Shown: positions 26,526 through 35,169, counted from the stretch's first letter. The stretch: 64,000 nucleotides of DNA from Amycolatopsis tucumanensis (GCF_021654135.1 NZ_JAKGSD010000006.1:107025-171024); one strand, 5' to 3'. The notes: generated by a model from the letters alone, not told the origin. A program made the numbers and translations.

Positions 26526-27332
26526 GTGAGCGTTCCACTGCACCACCGCGCGGGTCCCTCGGTGTACCGCTCTCGCGCACCACACCCGGGCCTGCGGCCG
26601 GTGGTCGCCGCCGCTTGGGCGGGGAGGCCGGGCTGGGTCCGGGACATCCGCGTGTTGCCCGACGGGTGCGTCGATCTGGTGTGGGACGGGCGCGAGCTCT
26701 CGGCGGTCGTGACGCGGGACGTTGCCCTGCGTGTTCCGCTGCGCTCGTCGTGGTCGGCCGGTCTGCGGTTGCGCTGCGGTGTGGCCGGATCGCTGCTCGG
26801 GACCTCGATCGCGGACCTGCCCCCGGGCGCGACGCCGCTGCGGGAGCTGTGGCCGGAGGCCAGCGAGGACCGGTTCGCCGGCTGCACCACCCCGGCGCAA
26901 GCGCTTGCGGTGTTGGAAGACCTGGTCGGCGGGCGTGCGGCGGAGCCGGATCCGGTGGTGTCCGCGGCGGTCTCCCTGCTGTCCGGGGCCCGGGTGCCCG
27001 CGTTGGCGACCAGCACCGGGACGAGTGAGCGCGTGCTGCGCCGCCGGTTCACCCACGAGGTCGGCATGTCGCCGAAACGACTCCAGCGCGTGTTGCGGTT
27101 GCAGGCCTTCCTGGCCGGGTTGACGCCGGCGACCGCACTGGCCGCGGCCGCCGCCGAGCACGGTTACGCCGACCAGTCCCACCTCGGCCGGGAGACCCGA
27201 CGGCTCACCGGCTCCTCGCCCGCCGAGCTGGTGCGCGGCCGGCGGCTGGCCGAAACGTTCCAGACTTCGGGGTCCGCCCGGCCGCAGGATCGTGGCCATG
27301 AGCTTCCGGCTGACGATCGCGGTGCGCACTGA
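26526..27332 (+). CDS. AraC-family transcriptional regulator
   Basis: 268 residues. The N-terminal part (about 10-105, RVLPDGCVDLVWDG, LRCGVAGSLLGTSIADLPPG) matches the DUF6597-like sensor domain seen in many actinobacterial AraC proteins. The C-terminal double HTH (about 155-245) has LATSTGTSERVLRRRFTHEV, GMSPKRLQRVLRLQ and AEHGYADQSHLGRETRRLTG. GTG at 26526 follows GGAGG at 26514; the WYL gene ends 4 nt before. Its 3' end overlaps the thioesterase gene by 35 nt, so all three are likely one transcript. Confidence 0.88.
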   Translation: MSVPLHHRAGPSVYRSRAPHPGLRPVVAAAWAGRPGWVRDIRVLPDGCVDLVWDGRELSAVVTRDVALRVPLRSSWSAGLRLRCGVAGSLLGTSIADLPPGATPLRELWPEASEDRFAGCTTPAQALAVLEDLVGGRAAEPDPVVSAAVSLLSGARVPALATSTGTSERVLRRRFTHEVGMSPKRLQRVLRLQAFLAGLTPATALAAAAAEHGYADQSHLGRETRRLTGSSPAELVRGRRLAETFQTSGSARPQDRGHELPADDRGAH

Positions 27333-27714
27333 CGACCTCGACCTCAACGGGCACGTCCGCGGCCCGGCCTACCTCGCCTACGCCGACCACGCCCGGTGGG
27401 AGTGCCTGTGGGCGGCCGGGATCGACCCGGACCGGCTGCGGGAGAAGGACCTCGGGCCGGTCAACCTGGAGACCACGATCCGGTTCCGCCGCGAGCTGCG
27501 GGCCCGCGCGACGATCACGGTGACCACGGACTTCGCCTGGGGCCCCGGCAAGATCTCGCGGGTGGCGCAGGAGTTCCACGACCCGGACGGCGTGCTGGTG
27601 GCCGAGGTGACGAGCGTGTCCGGACTGCTCGACCTGACCCGGCGGCGACTGGTCGAGCAGCCCGGCGACTACTGGCGCGCGCTCGCGGCCCGGCCCGAGC
27701 TGCTCGGCCTATGA
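27298..27714 (+). CDS. Hotdog-fold acyl-CoA thioesterase-like protein
   Basis: 138 residues, full size for a 4-hydroxybenzoyl-CoA thioesterase-type hotdog protein. The active-site region is RTDDLDLNGHVRGPAYLAYAD (Asp near 14 and the NGHV turn), followed by the long helix and LETTIRFRRELRARATITVT strands. Acyl substrate is unknown. ATG at 27298 has AGGAT upstream; GTG at 27292 is an alternative. The stop overlaps the convergent hydrolase gene by 6 nt. Confidence 0.85.
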   Translation: MSFRLTIAVRTDDLDLNGHVRGPAYLAYADHARWECLWAAGIDPDRLREKDLGPVNLETTIRFRRELRARATITVTTDFAWGPGKISRVAQEFHDPDGVLVAEVTSVSGLLDLTRRRLVEQPGDYWRALAARPELLGL

Positions 27715-28479
27715 GGTGAGGAACTCGCCGATCGCGTGGCCGAGTTCGGGTTGCGCGACCGCGCTGAGGTGGTTGCCCGGCACGCTCACGTACCGCCCGT
27801 GCGGCAGGGCTGCCGCGAGGTCCGGCGCGGTCTTGTTGTGCGGGTCCTCGGTGCCGGCGACGACCAGCGTCGGCGTGTCGAGGCGTGCCAGGTCCGCGCG
27901 GGGCGTGTCGACCGAGGTGTCCAGGACGTGCAGCAGCGCGTCGCGGTCGCCGCCGATCTGCTTGAAGAACGCCTCCGCCCGCCACTCCGCAGTGCCGCGC
28001 TCGAAGGTGCCCAGGCCGGTGAGGACCTTGCGGAAGTGCGCGTTGCCGCCGCTGGTGTGCTCGATGCCGTGCAGCCCCATCCCGGCGACGACCGCCCGGC
28101 GCGGGCGGGCTCCGCGCACCAGCATGCGGATGGTCGTCCGGCCGCCCAGCGAGTAGCCGCCCAGGTCGTAGTCGGTCAGCCCGAGGTGCTCGACCAGGTC
28201 GAACGCGTCGTCGGCGAGCACGTCCGGCGGGTAGGCGCCCGGGTCGTGCGGCTTCGCGCTTTCGCCGTGGCCACGCAGGTCCGGGGTGATCACCCGGAAC
28301 CCGAGCCCGGCGAGGTGCGCGGCGTGGCCGTAGCTGATCCAGTTGACCTGCGACGTGGAGAAGTAGCCGTGGATCAGCACCAACGGGCGCCCCGAACCGG
28401 TCTCCCGGTAGGCCAGCTCGGCTCCGTCGCGCGCGGTGAAGCGCCGGAGCGTGGTGCTGGCCGACTCCGGGCCGGTCAA
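27709..28479 (-). CDS. Alpha/beta hydrolase
   Basis: 256 residues. Oxyanion-hole HGYFSTSQVNW near 32, nucleophile elbow GGYSLGGRT (Ser near 106), acid Asp in VVAGTEDPHNK and His in VPGNHLSAV near 238 make a complete catalytic triad. It resembles generic esterases of the AB_hydrolase_1 family; substrate unknown. TTG at 28479 overlaps the dnaB TGA as TTGA; no ATG or GTG lies nearby and homology begins soon after, so a TTG start is the best choice. It may be cotranscribed with dnaB. Confidence 0.85.
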   Translation of the reverse strand: MTGPESASTTLRRFTARDGAELAYRETGSGRPLVLIHGYFSTSQVNWISYGHAAHLAGLGFRVITPDLRGHGESAKPHDPGAYPPDVLADDAFDLVEHLGLTDYDLGGYSLGGRTTIRMLVRGARPRRAVVAGMGLHGIEHTSGGNAHFRKVLTGLGTFERGTAEWRAEAFFKQIGGDRDALLHVLDTSVDTPRADLARLDTPTLVVAGTEDPHNKTAPDLAAALPHGRYVSVPGNHLSAVAQPELGHAIGEFLTS

Positions 28480-29879
28480 CTCTGGGCCAGGTCGGCGAAC
28501 CGGCTGTAGTGCAGCTGGTGCGCGACGACGATCGTGCTGGTCGGGCCGGCGCGGTGCTTCGCCAGGATCAGGTCGGCCTCGCCCGCGCGCGGGTCGTCCC
28601 GCTCCCACGCGTCCGGCCGGTTGATCAGGATGACCATGTCGGCGTCCTGCTCCAGCGAGCCGGACTCACGCAGGTCGGACAGCATCGGGCGCTTGTCGGT
28701 GCGTTGTTCCGGACCGCGGTTCAGCTGGCTGATCGCGATCACCGGCACCTCGAGCTCCTTGGCCAGCAGCTTGAGCTGACGGGAGAACTCCGAGACCTCC
28801 TGCTGCCGCGACTCGACGCGCTTGCCCGACGTCATCAGCTGCATGTAGTCCAGGACCACGAGCTTGAGGTCGTTGCGCTGCTTGAGCCGCCGCGCCTTGG
28901 CGCGGATCTCCATCATCGTCATGTTCGGCGAGTCGTCGATGAACAGCGGCGCCTCGCTGATCTCGCTCATCCGCCGCGCCAGCCGGGTCCAGTCGTCGTC
29001 GGACATGCGGCCGCTGCGCATGTCGGCGAGCCGGATCCGGGCCTCCGCGGAGAGCATGCGCATGACGATCTCGATGCGGCTCATCTCCAGGGAGAAGATG
29101 ACGCTGGTCATGCCGTGCTTGATGGAGCACGACCGCGCGAAGTCCAGGCCCAGTGTCGACTTGCCGACACCGGGACGCGCGGCGACGATGACCATCTGGC
29201 CGGGGTGCAGGCCGTTGGTCACCTCGTCGAGGTCGGCGAAGCCGGTCGGCACACCCTGCGACACCCCGCCGCGGGAGGCGATCGCGTCGATCTCGTCCAT
29301 GGTCGGCTGGAGCAGTTCCTCCAGCGCCACGTAGTCCTCGCTGGTGCGCCGCTCGGTGACGTCGTAGATCGCGGCCTGCGCGCGGTCCACGACCTCGTCG
29401 ATGTCGCCGCCGTCGTTCGCCGCGCCGTAGCCGTACTGCACGATCCGCGTGCCCGCCTCGACCAGGCGGCGCAGCACGGCCTTCTCCGCGACGATCTGCG
29501 CGTAGTAGCCGGCGTTGGCGGCGGTCGGCACGGTCGCGATCAGGGTGTGCAGGTAGGGCGCGCCGCCGACGCGGGCCAGTTCCCCACGGCGTTCCAGCTC
29601 GGCGGACACGGTGATCGGGTCGGCGGGCTCGCCGCGCGCGTAGAGGTCGAGGACGCAGTCGTAGACCGCCTGGTGCTTGGGCAGGTAGAAGTCGTTGGGC
29701 GAGAGCACCTCGACGACGTCGGCGATGGCGTCCTTGGACAGCAGCATGCCGCCGAGCACGGACTGCTCGGCCGGGATGTCCTGCGGCGGCTGACGGTCGA
29801 ACTCGCCGTACCGCGGCCCAGGGTCCTCGGGCCCGGGATCGGACGGATAGGCCGGACCACGGTCGTCAGTCAGCGCCAC
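28476..29879 (-). CDS. dnaB: Replicative DNA helicase
   Basis: 467 residues, no intein. The N-terminal DnaB domain (about 25-130, PPQDIPAEQSVLGGMLLSKD) binds primase. The RecA-like helicase domain has Walker A AARPGVGKST near 230, FSLEMSR (motif H1a region), VVLDYMQLMTSG (Walker B) and AISQLNRGPEQRTDKRPMLS with the DNA-binding loop after it. GTG at 29879 is supported by GGGAGGT ten nt upstream; the frame extends further but without homology. It lies about 3.7 kb from rplI, with an ESX operon between, unlike the direct neighbourhood in mycobacteria. Confidence 0.97.
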   Translation of the reverse strand: MALTDDRGPAYPSDPGPEDPGPRYGEFDRQPPQDIPAEQSVLGGMLLSKDAIADVVEVLSPNDFYLPKHQAVYDCVLDLYARGEPADPITVSAELERRGELARVGGAPYLHTLIATVPTAANAGYYAQIVAEKAVLRRLVEAGTRIVQYGYGAANDGGDIDEVVDRAQAAIYDVTERRTSEDYVALEELLQPTMDEIDAIASRGGVSQGVPTGFADLDEVTNGLHPGQMVIVAARPGVGKSTLGLDFARSCSIKHGMTSVIFSLEMSRIEIVMRMLSAEARIRLADMRSGRMSDDDWTRLARRMSEISEAPLFIDDSPNMTMMEIRAKARRLKQRNDLKLVVLDYMQLMTSGKRVESRQQEVSEFSRQLKLLAKELEVPVIAISQLNRGPEQRTDKRPMLSDLRESGSLEQDADMVILINRPDAWERDDPRAGEADLILAKHRAGPTSTIVVAHQLHYSRFADLAQS

Positions 29880-30053
29880 CGCGCGGATACCTCCCAGACA
29901 GCGAACACCAGTTCGATTATGCCGGATCCCCGGCCGGAGTGTGGGACCGGCGCACCCGCGGGAACCGTGTCCCGCGGGCACCCAGTGCTACTACTCCGGC
30001 GGGCACCGTAGATCGCTCGGACGGACCAGTGCAAACCTGCTTGGGGACCGCTC

Positions 30054-30266
30054 TGTGGACAGCCTGTGGAGGAGCGGGGTCAACCAGTCACAGGCACGCC
30101 GCACCCTGTGGACAAGCTGGGGGCAACTCCGGGGACCGTCAGGAAAACCGCAGGTCAAACCCTGTGGGTAACCTGTGGAGAACTCTGGTGAAAAAACTTC
30201 GGCGTGTCGCCGGGAAGCCGATCTTCGGCGTGTCGCGGCCGAGTGCAGGCCTCGACCTGTGGATGA
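30054..30266 (+). other. Cluster of six DnaA-box-like 9-mers upstream of dnaB
   Basis: In the 443-bp gap 29880-30322, six 9-mers of the form TGTGG(A/G)NNA/G lie in the same direction: TGTGGACAG at 30054, TGTGGAGGA at 30065, TGTGGACAA at 30107 (an exact actinobacterial DnaA box, reverse of TTGTCCACA), TGTGGGTAA at 30163, TGTGGAGAA at 30174 and TGTGGATGA at 30258. The gap has no gene. Possible roles are DnaA control of dnaB or DnaA titration. It is not next to dnaA-dnaN, so it is not assigned as oriC. Confidence 0.6.
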
Positions 30267-30283
30267 GCCTACGCACAGTAGAA

Positions 30284-30311
30284 GACCCCCCACTCGTCCG
30301 AGTGGGGGGTC
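30284..30311 (-). terminator. Terminator hairpin after espG-like gene
   Basis: GACCCCCCACTCG (30284-30296) pairs perfectly with CGAGTGGGGGGTC (30299-30311); allowing for a minimum loop, the working stem is about 12 bp. It lies 12 bp past the stop of the ESX operon's last gene. Confidence 0.8.
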
Positions 30312-30322
30312 CGGCGGGCCGA

Positions 30323-31126
30323 TCAGCCCAGAGATCGAATCGCGTTGTGTAGTCGTTCACCGATCGCTTGCGGGGTGCCGGGAGTCAGCACGATCAACGA
30401 CTCGCCGGTGCCCGGCCGCTCCTCCATCAGCCAGCGGCCCTCGGCCGTGTCGATGAAGTTCAGCGCGCGGTCGCACCGCTTGCGCGTGCCGGCCCGGGTG
30501 CGGGCGGCGGCGTACAGACTGCCGGCCGCGACCCGCGGCGCCTCGAGGATGCGCTTGATCTCCTTGCCAGGGTCGGCCACCGTCCGGCCGCCGCCGCGCA
30601 TGATCGACACGTCCTCCCCGGACGAGCGGCGGCCACCGCCGTAGACCTCGCTCTTCGGCGCCACGATCGGGCTGCTGCCACCCGGCGGCACCCGGGGGAT
30701 CTGGTCCAGGAACGCCGGGAGCAGCTGGTCCGGACGCTGCGGCCGCATCACCACGACGTCTTCCTTGATGTGCCGGGCGAGGACGAACCCGCCACCGGGG
30801 CCGCTGCCCGCGAGCACCGCGAAGTTCTGCGGCGCGTCGTCCGGGAACGAGCCCTCGAACCAGCCGTAGAACTCCACACCGGGTCGCGCGATCGACTCGA
30901 TCATCGCGGCGAACTCGCGGTCCATGCCCCGCGGCCCCATCAGGCCGTGGTGTGTCAGCACAGCGTTGACCTGCTGATCGACGATCCGCTGGGCGGTCTC
31001 GTCGTACCAGGTCGGGGTGGGCGACAGCGTGTTGTGCGGTTCCGCACCCCGGCGCTGCAGCAGGTTGAGCAGCGTCGGGGTGGTGATCGTCAGCGGCCGG
31101 TTCACCGGCATGGTCCCGGGCCTCAT
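30323..31126 (-). CDS. EspG-family ESX secretion chaperone
   Basis: 267 residues, the usual EspG length. EspG proteins bind PPE partners in the cytosol and keep them soluble for T7SS export. Typical features are the N-terminal LTITTPTLLNLLQRRG, EFYGWFEGSF strand near 85, the MRPQRPDQLLPAFLDQIPRV segment near 130, and the C-terminal RALNFIDTAEGRWLMEERPG block. The ATG overlaps the PPE-like gene TGA by 4 nt, fitting a chaperone-client pair. Last gene of the ESX operon, followed by a hairpin terminator. Confidence 0.85.
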   Translation of the reverse strand: MRPGTMPVNRPLTITTPTLLNLLQRRGAEPHNTLSPTPTWYDETAQRIVDQQVNAVLTHHGLMGPRGMDREFAAMIESIARPGVEFYGWFEGSFPDDAPQNFAVLAGSGPGGGFVLARHIKEDVVVMRPQRPDQLLPAFLDQIPRVPPGGSSPIVAPKSEVYGGGRRSSGEDVSIMRGGGRTVADPGKEIKRILEAPRVAAGSLYAAARTRAGTRKRCDRALNFIDTAEGRWLMEERPGTGESLIVLTPGTPQAIGERLHNAIRSLG

Positions 31127-32409
31127 TCGCCGATGACGGGCGGAGCCGTCAGCTCGTCGGTACCGAACAGCTCGTTCGGATCGTCACCCACCATGTACTT
31201 GTTCTCGTGCTCTTCGTCTTCCTCGCCGTTGCCGTGACCGCCGCGTCCGCCCATGCCCGGCGCCCCGGCCATGCCCGCGCGGCCCGCGCCACGGCCGGAT
31301 CGCCCGCCCGCGCCACCGGCGCCCGCGCCGCCGGGCCCGGCACCCGTGCCCGCGGTCGCGCCCGTGCCGATCCCGGCTCCCGGCCCGAACCCGGCGCCGA
31401 ACCCGGAGGCGCCGACGCCACCGCCACCCGCACCAGCGCCACCGCCGAGGCCGGCTCCGGCGCCGCCACCGGGACCGAACCCGCTGGTGGAGGACGGCGT
31501 GTAGCCCGCCGCCGTGGTCCCGTCGAAGGCCGGGTTGTACCCACCCGAACCGGTGCCCGGCGTGAAGCCGGCGGGGGTCGGGGTCTTCGGCACGGTGGCC
31601 GACGGGTTGGTCGAGTTGAACTGCGGAAGGTCACCGGTGCTGGCCGGCTTGAAGTCGCCGGGCATGCCCGACGCGCTGGGCATGTTGCCGGCGCCGCCGA
31701 CCCCGCCGGGCACCCCGCCCGGGACGCCGCCGCCGGAGAAGACGTTGCCCTGCCACGCCGTGTACTGCGGCATCCCGCCCGCGTTGTTCATGCTGGCCTG
31801 GTAGTAGGCGTTGAACGCGTCGACGTTCGCCTTGCCGCGCTGGTTGTACTGCTCGATCTGCTCGTCGACGTCCGACATCGGGTTGATGCCGTCCAGGAAG
31901 TTGCCGTCCGGCGGCTGCGCCGGCACCTCCTGCACCTTGGACTTCACGGTGTCGAAGGCCGCGGCCTGGTCGTTGAGGTAGGTGTGGCTCTTGCCGAGGT
32001 TCGTGGCCGAGTCCTGCAGCCAGATGCCCAGCGGGTGCGCGCCGGCCTGCGCCTGACCGGAGGCCATGCCCTTCCAGGCGTTGTCCATCAGGTCGTTGAT
32101 CTGCTGGATGAGCCGCCCGCGCTCCTCGTGCACGCTCTTCAGGCTGTTCGCCGCGTTGGCGCCCGTGACCAGCGAGGTCGCGTTGCCAGGGCTGATCTGC
32201 TCCCAGATCTGCCGCGCGTCGATGGTGCGGCCCGCGATGTTGGCCTCGTGGTGCTCCGCCTCGGGCGTGCTCATCAGGCCGACGAGACCGCCGACGACCG
32301 CGCCGACCCCGGCGCCGACCGCCGTGCCGACACCCGGGACGACCGATCCGACCGCCGCGCCGACGGCCGCGCCCGTGGCGACGCGCCCGACCGTGTAGTC
32401 GTCAACCAT
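31123..32409 (-). CDS. PPE-like ESX substrate with Gly-rich C-terminus
   Basis: 428 residues. It opens with a glycine-zipper stretch (about 10-45, GAAVGAAVGSVVPGVGTAVG), then a helical domain from 55 to 215 with WEQISPGN near 69 and WKGMASGQ near 112 (a WxG turn between helices), LKSVHEERGRLIQQINDLMD and YLNDQAAAFDTVKSKVQEV, resembling the PPE/EspB helical bundle. The second half is Gly/Pro/Ala low complexity of the type seen in EspB-like and PPE proteins. The final 40 residues are acidic and polar. Translationally coupled to the EspG-like gene, its probable chaperone. Confidence 0.75.
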   Translation of the reverse strand: MVDDYTVGRVATGAAVGAAVGSVVPGVGTAVGAGVGAVVGGLVGLMSTPEAEHHEANIAGRTIDARQIWEQISPGNATSLVTGANAANSLKSVHEERGRLIQQINDLMDNAWKGMASGQAQAGAHPLGIWLQDSATNLGKSHTYLNDQAAAFDTVKSKVQEVPAQPPDGNFLDGINPMSDVDEQIEQYNQRGKANVDAFNAYYQASMNNAGGMPQYTAWQGNVFSGGGVPGGVPGGVGGAGNMPSASGMPGDFKPASTGDLPQFNSTNPSATVPKTPTPAGFTPGTGSGGYNPAFDGTTAAGYTPSSTSGFGPGGGAGAGLGGGAGAGGGGVGASGFGAGFGPGAGIGTGATAGTGAGPGGAGAGGAGGRSGRGAGRAGMAGAPGMGGRGGHGNGEEDEEHENKYMVGDDPNELFGTDELTAPPVIGE

Positions 32410-32439
32410 GGCTCCACCCCTCCTGCTGCCGAATCTGCA

Positions 32440-33015
32440 TCACGCGTCCCCCTTCAGGTGCTGAACCATCGCGACGGCGACCTCTTCGACGATGGGACAA
32501 GGATTCGTGGCGTTGGGCCCGACGAGGATGCTCGACGTGACCCCGACCGCCAGCTGGTCGGTGACCCCGACCCACAGCGCGCACGAGCCGTTCGGCCGGA
32601 GGTCGGCGTTGTCCGCGTACACGGCCGGGTAGCCGGCGATGGTCGTCGGCTCGAAGTACTTCGACGCTCCCCTGGTGGCGTACACCCCGGTCAGGCCGTT
32701 CTCCTGCACCGCGAGCGGCGAAATGAAGATCTTGTTGGCGTCGTGCGCGGCCGACTGCCACTGGCACCGCGAACCGGTCTGGCCCGGGATGACCTCGCCC
32801 GGGGTGGCGAGCCCGATGGCGCTCGCCTGACCGTCCGACAGGCCCGCGCACGGGTTGCCGGTCAGCGCGTCGGCGGCCAGCGGGGCCGGCACCCGCAGCG
32901 ACGGGTCGATCGACGGGGCCGTGCTCGGTGCGGCGGCGGTGCCACCGCTCGACGAGCAGGCGGTGAGGAGTGCGGCGGCAGCCACGGTGGCGCCCGCCAG
33001 GCACGTGCGGATCAT
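32440..33015 (-). CDS. DUF3558 lipoprotein
   Basis: 191 residues. Lipoprotein signal MIRTCLAGATVAAAALLTAC with the lipidated Cys at 20, then a Ser/Thr/Pro linker and the DUF3558 domain (CAGLSDGQASAIGLATPGEV, SRCQWQ, GYPAVYAD, SCALWVGVTD, CPIVEEVAVAMVQHL). Cys residues 56, 84, 143 and 168 could pair in disulfides. DUF3558 lipoproteins are common beside actinobacterial T7SS genes; role unknown. Starts 2 nt after the stop of the 130-residue gene, inside the ESX operon. Confidence 0.85.
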   Translation of the reverse strand: MIRTCLAGATVAAAALLTACSSSGGTAAAPSTAPSIDPSLRVPAPLAADALTGNPCAGLSDGQASAIGLATPGEVIPGQTGSRCQWQSAAHDANKIFISPLAVQENGLTGVYATRGASKYFEPTTIAGYPAVYADNADLRPNGSCALWVGVTDQLAVGVTSSILVGPNATNPCPIVEEVAVAMVQHLKGDA

Positions 33016-33017
33016 GC

Positions 33018-33410
33018 TCAGACTTCCCGGTACCGGCCCACCGACTGGTGCGTCTCGGCCTCTTGCTCTTCGACGATGCCCGCGGCCTTCTCCAGCGCCG
33101 CGATGTAGTTCTGGACGTAGTCGACCATCCGCTGGTGCTGGAGCAGGAGGGTCTCGCCGGAGGCCTTGGCCGCCTTGTTGATGAAGTCGCCGCTGGCGAA
33201 CTCCTTGCCGGGGGGCGCGACGCGCGCGACCGCCTGCGCGTTCGCCAGGTCCGTCTGGAGGTCGTCGCGCAGCTCTTTCCACTTGCTGATCACGCCGCGC
33301 ACCTCGTCCGGGGAGAACTGGTACCCGCCAGGACTGCCGTTGCCGCCCACCTGGATCGGTGCCGGCGGCGGCACCTCCGTGAGCCGGTCGGTCGGCTTCT
33401 CACCGGTCAT
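33018..33410 (-). CDS. Small helical ESX-operon protein
   Basis: 130 residues: a Pro/Gly-rich leader (1-30), then two long helices (about 32-65, DEVRGVISKWKELRDDLQTD, and 80-120, ASGETLLLQHQRMVDYVQNY) separated by a Pro/Gly turn. The shape fits PE/EspC-type T7SS substrates or partners, with a C-terminal QSVGRYREV. The W near 44 is not in a WXG turn. First gene of the ESX operon of four. The exact family is not certain. Confidence 0.7.
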   Translation of the reverse strand: MTGEKPTDRLTEVPPPAPIQVGGNGSPGGYQFSPDEVRGVISKWKELRDDLQTDLANAQAVARVAPPGKEFASGDFINKAAKASGETLLLQHQRMVDYVQNYIAALEKAAGIVEEQEAETHQSVGRYREV

Positions 33411-33502
33411 CGCCAGGAACCCCCTACGTTCTCGCCGGTCCGCGTTGATCGCCCGGATTGGATGCTAGCGCAGGCCACCCGGTTCCGGGCCCGAACAGGA
33501 AA

Positions 33503-33542
33503 AACCGGGCAGGTCCCGCGAGCTGCGGAAACCTGCCCGGTT
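33503..33542 (-). terminator. Terminator after rplI
   Basis: AACCGGGCAGGT (33503-33514) pairs with ACCTGCCCGGTT (33531-33542) around a 16-nt loop. On the minus strand a T-run follows, so it ends the rpsF-ssb-rpsR-rplI transcript. Confidence 0.85.
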
Positions 33543-33557
33543 CTCCGGTTCGACGAC

Positions 33558-34016
33558 CTACTGGCCTGCCTTCACCTCGAGGCGGACCGAGGCCTGCACG
33601 TCGGGGTGCAGGCGCGCGTTCACCGAGTGCTTGCCGACGGTCTTGATGTGCCCGTCGGTCTCCAGGACGCGCTTGTCGAGCAGCGGGCCGCCCGCAGCCT
33701 TGATCGCGTTCGCGATGTCGGCGGTGGTGACCGAGCCGAACAGCTTCTTCGAGCCGGCGGCGGCCTTCGCGGTCAGCTCGACGGTGCCGAGACCCTCCAG
33801 CGCGGCCTTGACCTCACGAGCGTGGTCGAGGTCGCGGATGCGGCGGGACTCCTGCGCGCGGCGGATGGTCTGCACGTTCTTCTCGGCGCCCTTGGTGGCC
33901 TGGATGGCGTAGCCGCGGGGCAGCAGGAAGTTGCGCGCGTAGCCGTCCTTGACCTCGACGATGTCGCCGGGGCCGCCGAGGTTCGCCACGTCAGTGGTGA
34001 GGATGATCTTCGCCAT
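33558..34016 (-). CDS. rplI: 50S ribosomal protein L9
   Basis: 152 residues. Starts MAKIILTTDVANLGGPGDIV, with the conserved GYARNFLLPRGYAIQATKGA of the N-terminal rRNA-binding domain, a long linker helix, and the C-terminal domain with KLFGSVTTADIANAI. Last gene of the rpsF-ssb-rpsR-rplI operon, 14 nt after rpsR, and followed by a terminator. Confidence 0.98.
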   Translation of the reverse strand: MAKIILTTDVANLGGPGDIVEVKDGYARNFLLPRGYAIQATKGAEKNVQTIRRAQESRRIRDLDHAREVKAALEGLGTVELTAKAAAGSKKLFGSVTTADIANAIKAAGGPLLDKRVLETDGHIKTVGKHSVNARLHPDVQASVRLEVKAGQ

Positions 34017-34030
34017 GATGTGGTCCCTCC

Positions 34031-34279
34031 TCAGCGCGCGGTCGAGGTGTAGGGCAGCAGCGCCATCTCGCGGGAGTTCTTGACCGCGGTGGCGATGTCG
34101 CGCTGGTGCTGGCTGCAGTTGCCGGTCACCCGGCGGGCACGGATCTTGCCGCGGTCGGAGATGTACTTCCGCAGCAGGTTGGTGTCCTTGTAGTCGATGA
34201 GTTCCGGGTGGCCCTTCTGCTCGGCCTTGCAGAACACGCAGACCTTCTTCTTGGGCTTGCGGATGGGTGGCTTGGCCAC
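34031..34279 (-). CDS. rpsR: 30S ribosomal protein S18
   Basis: 82 residues: [51 protein letters not shown]. It keeps the CxxC and a third Cys near 55, so it is a zinc-ribbon (C+) S18 rather than the zinc-free form that is induced under zinc starvation in many actinobacteria. It pairs with S6, encoded in the same operon. Confidence 0.97.
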   Translation of the reverse strand: MAKPPIRKPKKKVCVFCKAEQKGHPELIDYKDTNLLRKYISDRGKIRARRVTGNCSQHQRDIATAVKNSREMALLPYTSTAR

Positions 34280-34314
34280 GGTGATGCTCCTGGGAATTCA
34301 GTACGAGTGGTTGG

Positions 34315-34806
34315 TCAGAAGGGGGGCTCGTCGGCGAAACCGCCGCTGTCGCCCGCGGGCGGGGCGGAACCCCACGGGTCGTCGGCGGGGGCACCACCGC
34401 CGGTGTTCCCGCCGTAGCCGCCGCCACCGCCGCCGCTGCCGCGGCTGACCTTGTTCACCTTGGCGGTGGCGTAGCGCAGCGACGGACCGATCTCGTCGAC
34501 CTCGAGCTCGACGACGGTCCGCTTCTCGCCTTCCTTGGTTTCGAACGACCGCTGCTTGAGGCGGCCCTGCACGACGACGCGGGCACCGCGCGTCAGGCTC
34601 TCCGCGACGTTCTCCGCCGCCTGCCGCCAGATGTTGCAGCGCAGGAACAGCGCCTCGCCGTCCTTCCACTCGCCGGACTGGCGGTCGAAGGTGCGCGGGG
34701 TGGACGCGACGGTGAAGTTCGCGACCGCGGCGCCGGACGGGGTGAACCGCAGCTCGGGGTCGGACGTCAGGTTGCCGACCACGGTGATGACGGTGTCTCC
34801 AGCCAT
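34315..34806 (-). CDS. ssb: Single-stranded DNA-binding protein
   Basis: 163 residues. OB-fold over residues 1-110 ([60 protein letters not shown]), a Gly-rich flexible linker, and the acidic tip DEPPF for partner binding. The usual place between rpsF and rpsR is kept. Confidence 0.97.
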   Translation of the reverse strand: MAGDTVITVVGNLTSDPELRFTPSGAAVANFTVASTPRTFDRQSGEWKDGEALFLRCNIWRQAAENVAESLTRGARVVVQGRLKQRSFETKEGEKRTVVELEVDEIGPSLRYATAKVNKVSRGSGGGGGGYGGNTGGGAPADDPWGSAPPAGDSGGFADEPPF

Positions 34807-34818
34807 GGGCTATCCGCC

Positions 34819-35142
34819 TCAGGCCTTCGCCGCGGCCTTGGCGGCCTTGCGCGGAACCGGCTTGCGGACGACCTTGGTGCGGAGCACGGTCTCCTGCAGC
34901 GACAGCTGCCGGTCGAGCTCCTTCACCGCGTCGGGCTCGCTGTTGAGGTCCAGCACGGCGTAGATGCCCTCGGCGTGCTTCTTGATCTCGTACGAGAGCC
35001 GGCGACGGCCCCACACGTCGACCTTCTCCACGCTTCCGCCGGACGTGCGGATCACGTTGAGGAACGTGTCCAGAGTCGGGGCGACCTTACGCTCGTCGAG
35101 CGTGGGGTCGAGGATGACCATCACCTCGTAATGGCGCGACAC
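34819..35142 (-). CDS. rpsF: 30S ribosomal protein S6
   Basis: 107 residues: [40 protein letters not shown], then an Ala/Lys-rich tail. GTG at 35142 is preferred because AGGAGG lies 9 nt upstream; GTG at 35148 is only 3 nt from it. First gene of the rpsF-ssb-rpsR-rplI operon, 12 nt before ssb. Confidence 0.95.
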   Translation of the reverse strand: MSRHYEVMVILDPTLDERKVAPTLDTFLNVIRTSGGSVEKVDVWGRRRLSYEIKKHAEGIYAVLDLNSEPDAVKELDRQLSLQETVLRTKVVRKPVPRKAAKAAAKA

Positions 35143-35169
35143 AACCACTCACCTCCTGTGGGCTTCACG

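Noticed and set aside
30054..30266. DnaA-box cluster as the chromosomal origin
   Set aside because: dnaA, dnaN, recF and gyrB are not adjacent and no clear AT-rich unwinding element is seen; reported only as a box cluster.
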